This document shows, piece by piece, positions 46,301-57,729 of a DNA stretch of 64,000 bases (the stretch's first letter is position 1; the number at the start of each line of letters is the position of its first letter). This DNA comes from Amoebophrya sp. A120. Its lineage: Eukaryota; Sar; Dinophyceae; Syndiniales; Amoebophryaceae. The stretch covers positions 10,673,890 through 10,737,889 of the forward strand of contig CAJINV010000003.1 of NCBI GenBank assembly GCA_905178155.1. The letters run 5' to 3'. The notes beneath the pieces were generated by a model. It was not told where the DNA came from. It made no database searches and was given only the letters and a program-made list of their open reading frames with translations. The position numbers and the translations under genes are program-made.

Positions 46301-49300
46301 GCATTTGGCTGCGATTGACCTGCCTGATGGTGCGGGAGGTCAAGCGCCCATGAGTGTGCCACCTACAGACAAAACAGGGGGCGGCAGTCACAATGGCGCG
46401 GTCTGCATGTGGACGTGGCGCCCCCTGGGTCCGGCTGCGCACTGCGGCGTGGTCATGCTGGTCTCTGCTTATGCATCGAGTACGAGTTGGGGAGACGTAC
46501 AAGGATAGTACGAGCATTAAGAAGATGAAGCCACTTCATAAAAGAAAATAATGCAGGACAAGAAATAAAATTAAAAATGAACAGAGGCGGGAGAGTTGCG
46601 CATGTCCATACCAGATCTCGGAGCGACATCAGATGGCTATAATCTCATGATGACCAGCACGGGGGACTGGAAGCCAGCCGAAAGCATGCGGCCGGAGGAG
46701 CACCAACCCTCGGGGACCGACCATTACAGCATCGCTTCTCGGCCAGATGCGAGTAACTTTCCCGTGTTCCAGACACTAAATCCCACAAATGCGAGGACGG
46801 AGGAAGAACGAGTAGAAGACCAAGACTACGCATTTCATTTGTTGTCAGAAAAGGACAAACACGACACTAGTGTGCCCTGTACATGGTTCGCGCAGACTGA
46901 TGCACAGGTATCGTTTCTTCTGATGATCTAACTATCTTCTATGTACATGTAGATAGAAATGTCGATAGCGTTGAAACAGAAAATCGCATCCAAAAATCGT
47001 TGATGATTTTCCTAGGAATTGCCGCCAGTGGTCCACGGCTGAGTCGTTCGGTCTCAGCTGCTACCGTTTTGCTCTGCACTTCACTGCGCCATTCATGTGG
47101 ATCGATTTTTTCTTTGAACAAGTTAGTAAAAGCGAAAAGGAAAAACCAAACCAACTACTCAGATCGGTAGTATCCTGCGCACCCAATTCGGGCCAAACAC
47201 ACGCCTGGGCGTTTTGGATGATCCCCACGCTGGAAATTTTCGAAATTTCAATGAAGACTCCAGATACGCAAAAGACAACTTTCTTTCGCAGACGGGCTCA
47301 AGCTTGATCAACAATAACGCGCACAAACCCAACGCGGCCATGGGCGCATTTTCCTTTACCAGCGGAGCGGGGGGAGCCGGGACGATGAACCGGAGTTGTA
47401 CAAGCTTCCAAAACTTCGTCACACACACAGCGCTCAACAAGCGCGGCGTGGAGGAAAACCGCTATTACGGACGCTACAACGGTCCTACTTCGGACGAGCT
47501 CGAGTACGGAGACAAGTACTGTGTTGGCTCCGTGCAATATGACAGAAGTGCGTGCAAAACTACTCCCCCTCCACGTCATTTGAAGAGCTGCACGACGGAG
47601 GCACGATCACACATGAAAACGGAACCACAAATGCAGAGCGTCGAGCAACTGTTTTCATTTTCAAACTGATCATGCAGCAAATAACGCCAAAAATTAGAGG
47701 ATGCCTCAAGAAAGCATAAGCAAGGCTTCTAGAACAACAACTGCAAGTGTAGAAGAATTTGGCATGCTTATCCTCATTATGATGCGTGAGCGTGGCGAAA
47801 GGAGTAGGGGGGCGGTGGAGTTGTGAGCTCATATGCTACCTGTGGACCGGATCTTCAACCCCGGACTCCACTCGCAAGATATTCTGAACGACGAAAAGAT
47901 TGCAATCCTGTACCAGTTTCTTGTGATCAAACTTTGCTTTTTTCACTGAATGCCTTCAATGCCCACGGAGAAGGTGAAGCATACTTAAGTATATTGCTTC
48001 TCGGCTTAATCATATTGGAGGTCGATCGGCAGGTTTGACTTCTCCGATGTAATTGATGCCCAGCACTTTCACTTTCGAGCCACGTTCTTTATGCCCCGGA
48101 ACAGTACTCAATTTTTTGACTACCAGGTATAGCCACACCCCGACGGATATCCACAGCAAATATTGGTATGTCTGGGTCTCTTGTGCAATTGAATTCTCAT
48201 CTGCCAGCGAGCCGTATGCAGGAGGATTGGACTACGGAAGGACGTCACGCAACTCCTGCATGCCGTGGTCAGAACCAGAAGTGCAGGCGCTAAGTAGCAT
48301 GAGCGCAGATTTTGCAACAAGTGCAAGGTCTTTACTTTGTCGTATAGCGACCCCACGACAAACATGACAATCATAATTCCTCCGTCTCAATGAATCATGA
48401 TATACGTGCTCGCAACTCGGCCAAAGTATAGAAGATGGGCATATTATTTTGAGAGAAGTCCCGCAATGGCAATACCGATTTTGGATGACACGCACACACT
48501 GAGGCTGACACTGTCACTGGACGCCGACGGCGCATCACAAGGCTGCTTAATTTATAGACGCAGAGCCAGACTACAACACATTTGCGTTGCATACGGGAGA
48601 TTTGCGACGAGGACGTAGCGTTTGACGCACGTGGTGATGCTGCCCTGGCCACCCAGACAAGTATGTTTGCGCACTACACCGACGAAGTTTTATATCCCAC
48701 GAAAAAAGTATTGATTCGCTGTATGGATTTTGCAAGGTTTGCATCACAAGCTTGCTCTAAAAATTGTCATGCGAGCCTCTAGGCACATAGAATGTGAATG
48801 AAAAGCAAAAGATAAAGAATTCCGCTGGCGCATAAAAAAGCTACCTCCACCTCGTCGAACTCACATAAGAACTCAAATCTGAATACGTTTTTGTAAGGTG
48901 TATGTGACAAGTTTTTTGTGATCTTACTTCCTCCACCTTTCTATTTTTATTTTTAGGGCCGTGAGTGCCGAAAGTACCAACGTCAACGACCTGCCCTTAG
49001 ACCTCTGATGTCATGCGAGCCTCCGAAGGGAGCACGAAAACAACGGTAAAAAACCACTCTTTTGCATGTGTCGCAAGAAAAACTCTTGCGAGATGCATTT
49101 TCTGCATAATTACATAGTTTACAGCGAAACAGTTTTTTCTTGCGATATTTTAACCACGCCTGGCGGCCGACTGCCAGAGCTTGGCACGCGTAATCCCGTC
49201 TCGCGACGGATGGTATTCTATGTAAAAACGTCCCCAGCACCCCATAGTCACGCTGGGAATTTTGCAACACAAATCGAGAAGCTTTGGCAGTCACGCATGA

Positions 49301-49823
49301 CAAGCGTCTCTCTGTAGTGTCGTGCAGGGTAGCAAAGAAAGCCGCGTCACGAACCCATCTGGTGATCCCGTCCACAACATTACAAATGCTAAAAGTAAAA
49401 CACGACGATAATGTACATTAATGCTTCTCATCGGGATGCGCATTACAAGCGTTCCTGCGTATGCAAATCATCTGCGTGACCGTGATAACTTGTATGAAGG
49501 AAGCATAGTGCTGTGCCGCACTTCTGCTTAGCATGACGACTATGGGGTACGGACGTTTTTACACAGGATAGATGGTGCTGGAGATTCAGGACGCGCCCTT
49601 TCCTGGGTCCGTGGGCTGGGATGCCAGCCGCAGCGGTTTCTCCAATATGGGCGACTACAGTGCGCAGCGGCCCAGTCTCTTCGGGCACGCAGTGGAGCAA
49701 GCGCTCGTAAACCACTACAAGCTCCGGGATGCGTTACGCAGCGTGTCGGTCAAGGTGATGGCAGCAAGCAATCGCGTCCAGAAACCATGCATGCAAGACC
49801 GAAAAATCGATATCTGCCTGTAA
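43385..49823 (+). CDS. Large multi-exon gene of unknown function (exact exon set incomplete)
   Basis: A series of exon-quality stretches lies in order: about 43385-43727 (HMKRPYTRKELAFIEQHGAE); 43853-43933 (QIFNNLHDRDAGKCWAL); 44564-44764 (NDLPLASGTDRNFFNGSGQ); 44951-45070 (NPLQSLNYNPRLSGG); 46602-46908 (MSIPDLGATSDGYNLMMTST); about 47165-47540 (RLGVLDDPHAGNFRNFNED); 47833-47916 joined to 48034-48126 (IAILYQFDFSDVIDAQHFHF); 48208-48294 (RIGLRKDVTQLLHAVV); 48597-48711 (EICDEDVAFDARGDAALATQ); 48960-49008; and 49572-49823 (VLEIQDAPFPGSVGWDASRS). Several joins read smoothly, including a CAG-GTATAG donor at 48127 with a CCAG acceptor at 48207. The predicted protein is polar, without a signal peptide or transmembrane helix in these parts, and I recognise no family. 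It could also be two adjacent genes, with the ATG at 46602 starting the second. Confidence 0.5.
44765..44950 (+). mobile_element. Family B TIR intron (introner), 186 bp
   Basis: It begins GTATCCTCTACACAAGTGTG and ends GACACATTTGCAACGCATAC, so its TIR supplies a GT at the 5' edge and AC at the 3' edge. Excision joins GGAAF to VPGATANPLQ in frame. Confidence 0.65.
48295..48596 (+). mobile_element. Probable family B TIR intron
   Basis: The right end CAACACATTTGCGTTGCATA is a clear family B terminus. The left end TAGCATGAGCGCAGATTTTG is a weak match. Excision joins RTRSAGAK to EICDEDVAFD, which keeps the frame; boundaries are approximate. Confidence 0.5.
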
Positions 49824-51994
49824 GAACGGGCAGAAGATGGTCGCGCGTACGCAATTCGGGTGCCGCAGCAAATGGAACCACTAATCGCATGCCAGTGCGT
49901 CGAAGTTTCAGTTTCATTTATATACCAAATTCCATTTCTTGCAATTTCATGTTGACGTAATGTTTCTAGAGCTTATAATATAGACTTGTTTCATTTATTT
50001 CTACTGATATCATTTTCATGCAAAATATTTAGGAGCCACTTTACAGTAGATGATGCTGCAAGGAATCACAATGTATACACCAAGCTAATTCTACCGGCGC
50101 AAAAACAGTAGACTCCTATTAACCGCATGAGTAGTTAGTTTGTATGTAAAAGATGTTTTTCGGATCGGTCTACGTTCAAGATCTGGTATATGCCAATACT
50201 ACATGACCTGCAGGTGCAGTTGCCAATGGCATGTGGAAATCTTCACTATATCTAAAAGACATGATCCACGTGCAGCACGAGGAAGAAGAACATTACCATA
50301 CGCCAGGACATCAGAAAAACCTGAAGAAATGTAAAATTACGGTTTTGGCCAGCACAGCCACGACCGCGTTGTTACATCGGGCTTGAAAGAAAAAGGAAAA
50401 CTGTATTTGTTGCGGCCTACAACTGTTTCTACCTACGGGTACTATGGAAGTGGTGCGCTCAACATCTCACCGCGTCGTTGACCGACTTGTGATGAAGGCT
50501 GGTGTTCTCTACTTCAGGTGTTCGAGTCACAGTGACGCGGTCTACTTCAGGTAATGTGTGATTATATTCCACCTCGGAGTCGGACTTAAACCCGGCGGCA
50601 ACGCGGCCGAGGCTCGAACTCTCTGCCTACTTTTCAGCATAGACCGCCTTGCTTTGGGCAACTCCAACTAGTGCTGGCTAAATAAAAAACTTCCCATACA
50701 ACATTATCTATCATGCACAAATTTTGGACTTGAATTTGGAAACAGCAGCACCACCCCCACGGTCATGCCCTAACCAATTTGTACCGGATCTTTGAAAGCG
50801 CTTCAAACACTTACTGTTTACGTACACATAGCCGCACGCGCGCGCTTACTTGGTTATATTACCGCGATTCTGTGTCTGTGAAAAAAATTTACAAGTACAA
50901 ACGGACGAAACTGACCGAAAATACATCACTATGAAATTCAATGCTAGGTGGAGGTCAAGTAAAAGCACGAGAGTAGAAATAAGGCATCCGGATCTAGGAT
51001 GATTCTCCAGTCCCAGTCGCGGGCCTCCGCGATTGCAAAGCAGGATTTTTTGATTACGCATCATTCCACCTATCTGCGCCAACGCCACTCGTGCTCATTC
51101 GTTGAATTTCGACGCCTCAAACAACTTTCGCGGTGATCAAATAAATCACACGAAGGACAAGAAAGGATTGCGGCGCATCGGCTACCTTCTTCGCTCTATT
51201 GGTATCAGACCTCGGCACGGAAGTTGCGCTCTGTCAAAACTTTCGAAGGGAAAGCAAGCTATTTTTTCGAGAAGGGGTGTGTTTGGAGTAGGTCTACGTA
51301 GAAGAGACGCAGAAAGACGGAAAGCTGCAGAAGTGACTGCACTGCTAGTCCTCGTATTAGTGCCGGTTATCGTACTGCTAGTACAGAGACAAATTCGTTT
51401 TATTTCTGTATCACATTTGCGAGAACTATCCCCCATCCCCATGCTCGAGGCGCTTTCCTATGTATGAAAATAAGTGTACTACACAAATAAAAAATAGAAA
51501 TTATTTCAGTCCACCTGCAGAAAGAAATTTCAGATTCAAGCCCATCCATCGCAAGCACGAGACTTAGGCTTTTGGCAAGGCGACTGGCATGTCTCCATGG
51601 CGATGGAAATTATAGCAACAATACAGACTAGAAATACAGCAACAATACAGAAAAAGATACAAGTACAAATCTCTCCTCGTGCTTTGGGAATATAAATTTC
51701 CTGCACCGTGTCAGTGTGGAAAGCGCTGCGCCTCTAGCTTTGTCTTCTTGCAACAGCACGGATTTATTTTGTAGCCGCAAATCTACATTATCAGAGGTCC
51801 TCCTCGCATAGTGTGTGTAAGCGAGAAGATCCACCTGCGCCTTGTTTCTTGGATGGATACTACTAGTATGATAGTGAGAATATTTCTAAACGTCTACAGA
51901 AAGAATATCACAGGCGCTCTCTTTCAGAAACAGACTAGGGAAGGGGGATTTTTCATCATAATGCATCTAAGCATCCGACGTACAGACACCCACG
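49824..51994. other. AT-rich intergenic region
   Basis: No supported gene. Positions 50576-50667 can be written as a tRNA-like minus-strand fold but fail key consensus positions. An open frame at 51102-51467 without an ATG encodes a hydrophobic run (TALLVLVLVPVIVLLV); I do not call it. The last part is the presumed Rab promoter and leader. Confidence 0.4.
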
Positions 51995-54900
51995 ATGGCG
52001 GACGACTACGATCACCTCATAAAATTGTTGCTGTTGGGTGATTATGGACTGCAAAAGTGTCGTCCCAGTATGAGAGATTGTTTTTGTTTGCATGATTTGC
52101 AATAAAGAATACTTCTCTTTCTCGAGAAGCTCGCGATTATATGGAATTCCCTCAAGCCATAGACCTGTCATGCCCGACGCCAACTGCAATCAGTGTGACT
52201 ACGAGCGTCATACTTTTGCAATGCATAGCGATTCAGCTGTAGGCAAATCGTCGCTGCTGATGAGATTCACCGAAGACAAGTACGTCGTGGTTGCAGCAGT
52301 AGTTATAGTTGATAATGTTGCTTTGATATATAAATTTATGATATAGATATTTCACTATGATCATTTCCGCAAAGCCAATTGTTGACCTTGCCTCTCGCAC
52401 TTGTAGACTGAACAAGATACCTCCACCACCCTTGTGCAAAAAAAAAAAAACACCAGATTCGAACAGAATTTCGTGATTACCATCGGCGTTGATTTTCGCA
52501 TGAAGACGATCGAGCGAGGCAACAAGAAGCTACGGGTGCAGGTTTGGGATACCGCGGGACAAGAGCGGTTTCGCACGATCACGCCGGCCTACTACCGAAG
52601 TGCAATGGGAGTTGTATACGAGAGTGCATAAATCCTCCTCGCTCCTTCGTCCCCTCGCTTGATGATGTTATTCAACAACCACGCAGCTTTGCCAGTTGTT
52701 CATTTTCAATATGTTCGCTTGACCATGTGGCAATGACTGAGAAGGGACTCCAGCAACTCAAACAGTTACAGTAGCAGCACTACAATCCGCCATAAATTTC
52801 AATTTGTCATGCAGACGACATCGACTTCAAATTCAATCACCTTTGCAGCTAAGTACTGCTTCGGCTTCTGTTGCTGCTCGTCATGGCCTCCAAGAAATGA
52901 CGGGGAGTGGGACCGAGTTTTGTTGCACTTTCATATGCCCATGTGCTACGACATAACGGATATCAAAAGGAAACACGATCCCCCGTCCCCATATCGAAAC
53001 GAAGTTTCTGATGTTGGATTTGCGTAGACAAATCAGACCTGTCTTGCTGGAGAGGACTGCAGGCCCATATCAAGCCGGAGTAGAGAGGTTTTGGCCTGGG
53101 CGCTTAGCATGAAGAACGTCCGTAATCTAGAAGGCCCAACAGCATCGCAAACTGTTGGTCATGTAGTGATCTAGGGCCTACCTCCACGCAAGACTGAAGC
53201 TTCTACGAGATCCCGAAACGCCTGCGCTCTACATGCAAACGATGACGAGTTGAGCAAATCAGGACCCTAGGACGTTCCGCGTTTTGTTCTCCCGATCTGT
53301 ATGCCCTGGGCTAGGATTTTACTCAGGACCGGCGCCCTGGATAAAGCCCTTACCCAGGATGGCCGCCCTAGATCAAACCCTAGCCAGGAAGATGCTATGG
53401 CACCAATTTGGCCGACCTCAGGAGGTCCCAGATTCTGGCCAGTTCCTGGATCAAAACTTTAGCCAGGAGCGCCGTCCTAGATAAAGTCGCAGCATACAGA
53501 AGGGGAGACGTCTCATGATCTTAGCGCTGAGGTCTTGTGATGGTGGAATGATGAATGATGGCGCGCCTTGGATGGTGAATCTTCACAGGATGCAACGCAG
53601 CCAGAGGCTCTCCCCCTGTCTGCTCAGAGATTGAAGCGCTTGCGGTGATTGGCAGACCCTATCAGGTAGAAGCTTTGGCCACTCAGTGGGGCGGGTGTGC
53701 TCAAAGTCCAGCACAAACACAAAGCGCCGGCATAATGAGGCGGAACCTGTGGCGTTGCCATTTTGCAAGACAGGCGCGATCTGTGGCCACAAATCAGCAA
53801 AAGAAATACTCGAAAACATACCATGCCAATATGAGGAGGGGGAGTCTTTCCTTTTCATAACGGACGACGCGACTTTCGACAACGTGGAGATGTTATCCTG
53901 TGCAAAAGTATCGCATTCGTACTAGCAATGCCAGCTTCGCCTGGAAGTAGGGATTAGAAGATACGCAAACGTCAGCTAGCTAGCATGGCTAGATAGCGAA
54001 TTAGAAAGAAAAAAGCGCCGGGCCCCGAAGCAAAACAAAGCGCCGGCGCGCCCAATGTGCTTCGTTGTCGCGGCTCCCGCGCGCCCAGATTGGTCGCTCC
54101 ATTTCCGGCTCCCCAATCTGATCGTCCCGGCTCCGAGGTTCCCGATCTGGTCGTCCCGGCTTCGGCGCGCCCAATCTGGTCAACCCGGCCCCGAAGGTGC
54201 ATGGACGTGACTCGGTGGCGCCGGACAACTTCGGACCCGTCGGATTATTTTTGGTTGTCCGGCGAAGGTCGTCGGGCGACTTTTGGCCGGCCGTCCGTTC
54301 GAGCGCCGGCCGTCGGACGACTTTTCGCCGTTCGGCGGCCGTCGGACGACTTTTGGCCGTCCGACGGCCGTCGGGCGATTTTTGGCTGTCCGATGGCCGT
54401 CGGGCGACTTTTGGCCGTCAGACAACTTTCGGTTGCCCGACGGCCGTCGGACGACTTTCGGTTGTCCGGCGGCCGTTGGGCGACTTTTGGCCGTCCGACG
54501 GTCGTCGGGCGACTTTCGGTTGTCCGACGGCCGTCGGACAACTTCTGAGCCGTCGGGTCCGACGGTCGTCGGGCGACTTTTGGCTGTCCGACGGCCGTCG
54601 GACAACTTCTGAGCCGTCGGGTCCGACGGTCGTCGGGCGACTTTTGGCTGTCCGACGGCCGTCGGACAACTTCTGAGCCGTCGGGCGAATTTTGGTTGTC
54701 CGAGGATGGCCGTCGGACATACAACTGCTGAGCCGTCGGGCGACTTTTGTCCCAAGCTCAAACTCGAGCTTGTATCTCAAGTTCAATCTCGAGCTTCTTG
54801 TGCCTCAGACTCAAACTGGAGTTTCTATCTCAAACTCCAGCGTGTATCTGAGTTTCAAACTCGAGCTGGTGTCTCAAAATCAAACTGGAACTTGTGTCGC

Positions 54901-57729
54901 AAACTCGAGCCTCACACTTAAACTCAAACCTGAAGCCCAAGCTCGAGCGTGATGAAACTTAAGCTCGAGTTTGAAACTCGAGCTCATCGATAACTCATAT
55001 TAATACAAACAGAATCCCCTGGCCACAGAGAAACGGCAAAAAATTTCAAGACGCGCGCGCGCGCGCGTTACGCGCGCGCGGGTAACGCGTGCGCGAGCGC
55101 GGGCGCGCGTAATGCGCGCACGCGCGTAACGCGTACAGGGCCGGCAGGTTGCGGGGGCGGGGAATGGGGGGGGCCGCGCCCCCCCCCCCCGGCCGGGCAG
55201 GCAGGCACGCAGCCGGAAGGGAGCGGCAGCTGGCGGGGGCCGCGCCCCCTCCTCGGCGGCCGGGGGCCGGGCGCCGCGGGCACGCAGGCAGGCGGCCGGG
55301 AGCGGCAGCTGCCGGGGGCGGGGAGTGGGGGGGGCCNNNNNNNNNNNNNNNNNNNNNNNNNNNNNNNNNNNNNNNNNNNNNNNNNNNNNNNNNNNNNNNN
55401 NNNNNNNNNNNNNNNNNNNNNNNNNNNNNNNNNNNNNNNNNNNNNNNNNNNNNNNNNNNNNNNNNNNNNNNNNNNNNNNNNNNNNNNNNNNNNNNNNNNN
55501 NNNNNNNNNNNNNNNNNNNNNNNNNNNNNNNNNNNNNNNNNNNNNNNNNNNNNNNNNNNNNNNNNNNNNNNNNNNNNNNNNNNNNNNNNNNNNNNNNNNN
55601 NNNNNNNNNNNNNNNNNNNNNNNNNNNNNNNNNNNNNNNNNNNNNNNNNNNNNNNNNNNNNNNNNNNNNNNNNNNNNNNNNNNNNNNNNNNNNNNNNNNN
55701 NNNNNNNNNNNNNNNNNNNNNNNNNNNNNNNNNNNNNNNNNNNNNNNNNNNNNNNNNNNNNNNNNNNNNNNNNNNNNNNNNNNNNNNNNNNNNNNNNNNN
55801 NNNNNNNNNNNNNNNNNNNNNNNNNNNNNNNNNNNNNNNNNNNNNNNNNNNNNNNNNNNNNNNNNNNNNNNNNNNNNNNNNNNNNNNNNNNNNNNNNNNN
55901 NNNNNNNNNNNNNNNNNNNNNNNNNNNNNNNNNNNNNNNNNNNNNNNNNNNNNNNNNNNNNNNNNNNNNNNNNNNNNNNNNNNNNNNNNNNNNNNNNNNN
56001 NNNNNNNNNNNNNNNNNNNNNNNNNNNNNNNNNNNNNNNNNNNNNNNNNNNNNNNNNNNNNNNNNNNNNNNNNNNNNNNNNNGGGCGGGGGAACGGCGGC
56101 CGCGGGTCGGGCGGGCAGGCGGCAGGGATCGGCAGCGGGCCAGGCGGGGGCGCCACGGCCCGATGGGGGCCCGTTACCGATGGGCCCCTGGCTTAACGTT
56201 TAGATGGGGCTGCGCGCCGAAGCGCGGTTGGACGACACCGACGGCACTTTTTGAATTAACGTTTGGACGAAAATCTTGGCGCGCAGTTTTTTATTTTTCG
56301 AAGTTTCTTAATATTTTTCGAACGAACGACAGCGCGCGCGGTTTTTCTACCTAGCCGCACGAATTCCGCGGCCTTCAGTCTGTAACTTTTTGCTTTAACT
56401 GTACTGGCCAGGGGCCGGACTGCTTTCCCTAGTATTGTAGATATATAAGATTGCTTGCAAACATGCATTACAAATCTTTTTCTTGAGGTCGTAGATCAGC
56501 ACGACTACAAATTTCATTTCTCATGCTGGGAAAATTTAAATTTGTAAATGTAATGCGTTTATTTTTGTACGAGTACTACGTACAGAGCGATATTTTTGCA
56601 ATGCATAGATGTGGCTAAATAACCTCGACCAGCACGGCAGTTCCGCTATGACCTTCGTAGATGGAGTCTTAATCTCAACCAACGGAGCATAATTTATTTA
56701 TAAAGAAAAATAAATGATGAAGAAGATAATCTGTCACTGTCTAGCTCTACTCGTCTGGGTACTGAGCATAACATTAGACCTGGCGCTCCTGCAGATTAGG
56801 AGCGCCAGGTCTCGTGGCGACAGGAATTCGTTGGCATTTAAAGACGCAGCACGCGGACGAGACTCTCACGTCACTGTCTACAATTACAATTGCTCCAGTT
56901 GGGTTTGATGCTTCTTCAGCTGGCCATTTCATATCCGACGTCCAGAAAATTTTGATCGGCAACAAGAGCGACCTGGAGGAAAAGCGAAAAGTGCCGAAGG
57001 AGCGCGGCTTCGAGCTCGCGGCCAAGCATAAAATGCAGTTTTACGAGACCTCCGCGAAAACGGGGGATTTTGTCGAGGACTATCCACAGAAAATTTACCA
57101 TGCGCGTATGTCTCATTGTGTTTTTGCATGACGTCAATGTCAATGATTTTTACTCTTTATAAGTTTTTCGTATTTGCAGATGCAGTGTCATTGTGTATGA
57201 TTGTGATTCCAAGCGGCGAAGAAAATTCGTCGTGTGTATCATTATTTTGTAATGATCCAAATAGTAGAAGTAGACGAAAAGAAATAAGTACTAAGTACAA
57301 GGATTGTCGCAATCGCGCTCATTGTTCCAGTAAATCTAAATGATCCTGTTGCGCGCTCTCTCGCTATGATTTCCGTTTTGCTGAAAATTAGTAGAACAGG
57401 TCATGCGTTTTGTACTAAGTGTAAGTACGTTGACGTCGCATGCGGGAAATGATTTGTACTCCTTGTATAAGGGCGCCTTCAATGACATCGCCGACGCCGT
57501 AGTTGTCTGTAGGTACTCTGGCGATGCAGCAGGTAGCAATACTGCAAGTCCCTCGGCAGCGGGTGGCAAAAATACAACTGGAGCAAGTGCGCCCTCCGGT
57601 TCTAGTGCAGCCGCCTCCTCAGCAGGAAGCGGCTCAGCAGGGCAAAGCGGTAACATCACGCTCACAGCAGAGAATGCAGCAGGTCCGGGAGGACACAAGA
57701 ACAAAAAAAAAGGGAAGTGTGCCTGTTGA
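51995..57729 (+). CDS. Rab family small GTPase (Rab8/Rab1-like) split over 5.7 kb
   Basis: Exons: 51995-52042, 52233-52279, 52457-52616, 52941-52960, 53865-53889, 56826-56861, 56937-57077, about 57475-57729; about 243 residues. The motifs appear in order: P-loop [15 protein letters not shown]; switch I/effector [61 protein letters not shown] (NKxD); YETSAKTG; and the C-terminal KKKGKCAC, whose CxC end is the double geranylgeranylation site of Rabs. It should recruit effectors on secretory or endocytic vesicles. Intron 2 (52280-52456) is GT-AG. Introns 1, 3 and 4 are TIR elements, with intron 1 inside the P-loop. The 2.9-kb intron 5 contains satellites and an assembly gap. Between 56862 and 56936, 75 in-frame bases without a stop must be spliced out or form a 25-residue insertion. 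The Ala/Ser/Gly-rich tail before CAC is longer than usual. Confidence 0.85.
52043..52232 (+). mobile_element. Family B TIR intron (introner) splitting the Rab P-loop, GAT repeat
   Basis: 190 bp between GAT copies (52040-52042 and 52230-52232). The left end TATGGACTGCAAAAGTGTCG pairs with the complement of the right end, TATGCATTGCAAAAGTATGA. Excision rebuilds GDSAVGKS exactly. Confidence 0.9.
52617..52940 (+). mobile_element. Family B-like TIR intron in Rab
   Basis: 324 bp. The left edge TATACGAGAGTGCATAAA (overlapping the last exon bases) resembles the complement of the right edge, CATATGAAAGTGCAACAAA. Excision joins SAMGVV to MCYDITD. No clean direct repeat is visible, so the exact cut is uncertain. 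Confidence 0.6.
52961..53864 (+). mobile_element. 904-bp TIR intron in Rab with 9-bp direct repeat CATAACGGA
   Basis: CATAACGGA is at 52952-52960 and again at 53856-53864. The left end TATCAAAAGGAAACACGATC is similar to the complement of the end just before the second repeat, TATGAAAAGGAAAGACTCCC. Excision gives CYDITD then DATFDNVE. A degenerate repeat based on CTAGCCAGGA and CCCTAGATAAA sits inside (about 53300-53490). Confidence 0.8.
54290..54750. repeat. Degenerate CG-rich tandem repeat in Rab intron 5
   Basis: Many variants of CGTCGGGCGACTTTTGGC and CCGTCCGACGGCCG repeat at roughly 25-45 bp spacing, including two long copies (near 54535 and 54600) containing ACTTCTGAGCCGTCGGGTCC. Long open frames here on both strands come from the repeat, not from a gene. 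Confidence 0.85.
54750..54990. repeat. CTCAAACTCGAGCTTG-type tandem repeat
   Basis: Imperfect units of about 27-30 bp such as CTCAAACTCGAGCTTGTATC. Because CTCGAG is palindromic, the array can also fold back on itself. It lies in Rab intron 5. Confidence 0.75.
55050..55336. repeat. Alternating CG tract and very GC-rich repeat before the gap
   Basis: A purine-pyrimidine CGCG run with GTAACGCG interruptions (55050-55135) is followed by GGCCGGGCAGGCAGGCACGC-type repeats and homopolymer C and G runs up to the Ns. The alternating run could adopt Z-form DNA. It probably caused the assembly break. Confidence 0.75.
55337..56082. other. Assembly gap (746 Ns)
   Basis: Unknown bases inside Rab intron 5, bordered on both sides by similar GC-rich GGGCAGGC repeat sequence. 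The true length is uncertain. Confidence 0.95.
56778..56810. repeat. 13-bp perfect hairpin near the Rab exon 6 acceptor
   Basis: ACCTGGCGCTCCT and AGGAGCGCCAGGT are separated by the seven bases GCAGATT, about 15 bp before the inferred exon 6. It may be an element terminus or affect splicing; function unknown. Confidence 0.8.

Noticed and set aside
50576-50667. tRNA-like minus-strand sequence with a 7-bp closing stem (GGAGTTG/CGACTCC)
   Set aside because: The D-arm and T-loop do not fit consensus (positions 8-9 and the T-loop TTTAAGT). A covariance-model scan would be decisive; a high score would overturn this.
51102-51467. 121-codon frame with a hydrophobic segment upstream of Rab
   Set aside because: No ATG, no motif, and the opposite strand is also open; not supportable.
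54057-54786. Overlapping open frames of 110-190 codons on both strands
   Set aside because: They translate tandem repeats (periodic Arg/Pro/Val strings), lie in a Rab intron and appear in several frames at once.
55068-56354. Long open frames crossing the assembly gap
   Set aside because: They are mostly Ns flanked by GC-rich low-complexity repeats; no real coding evidence.
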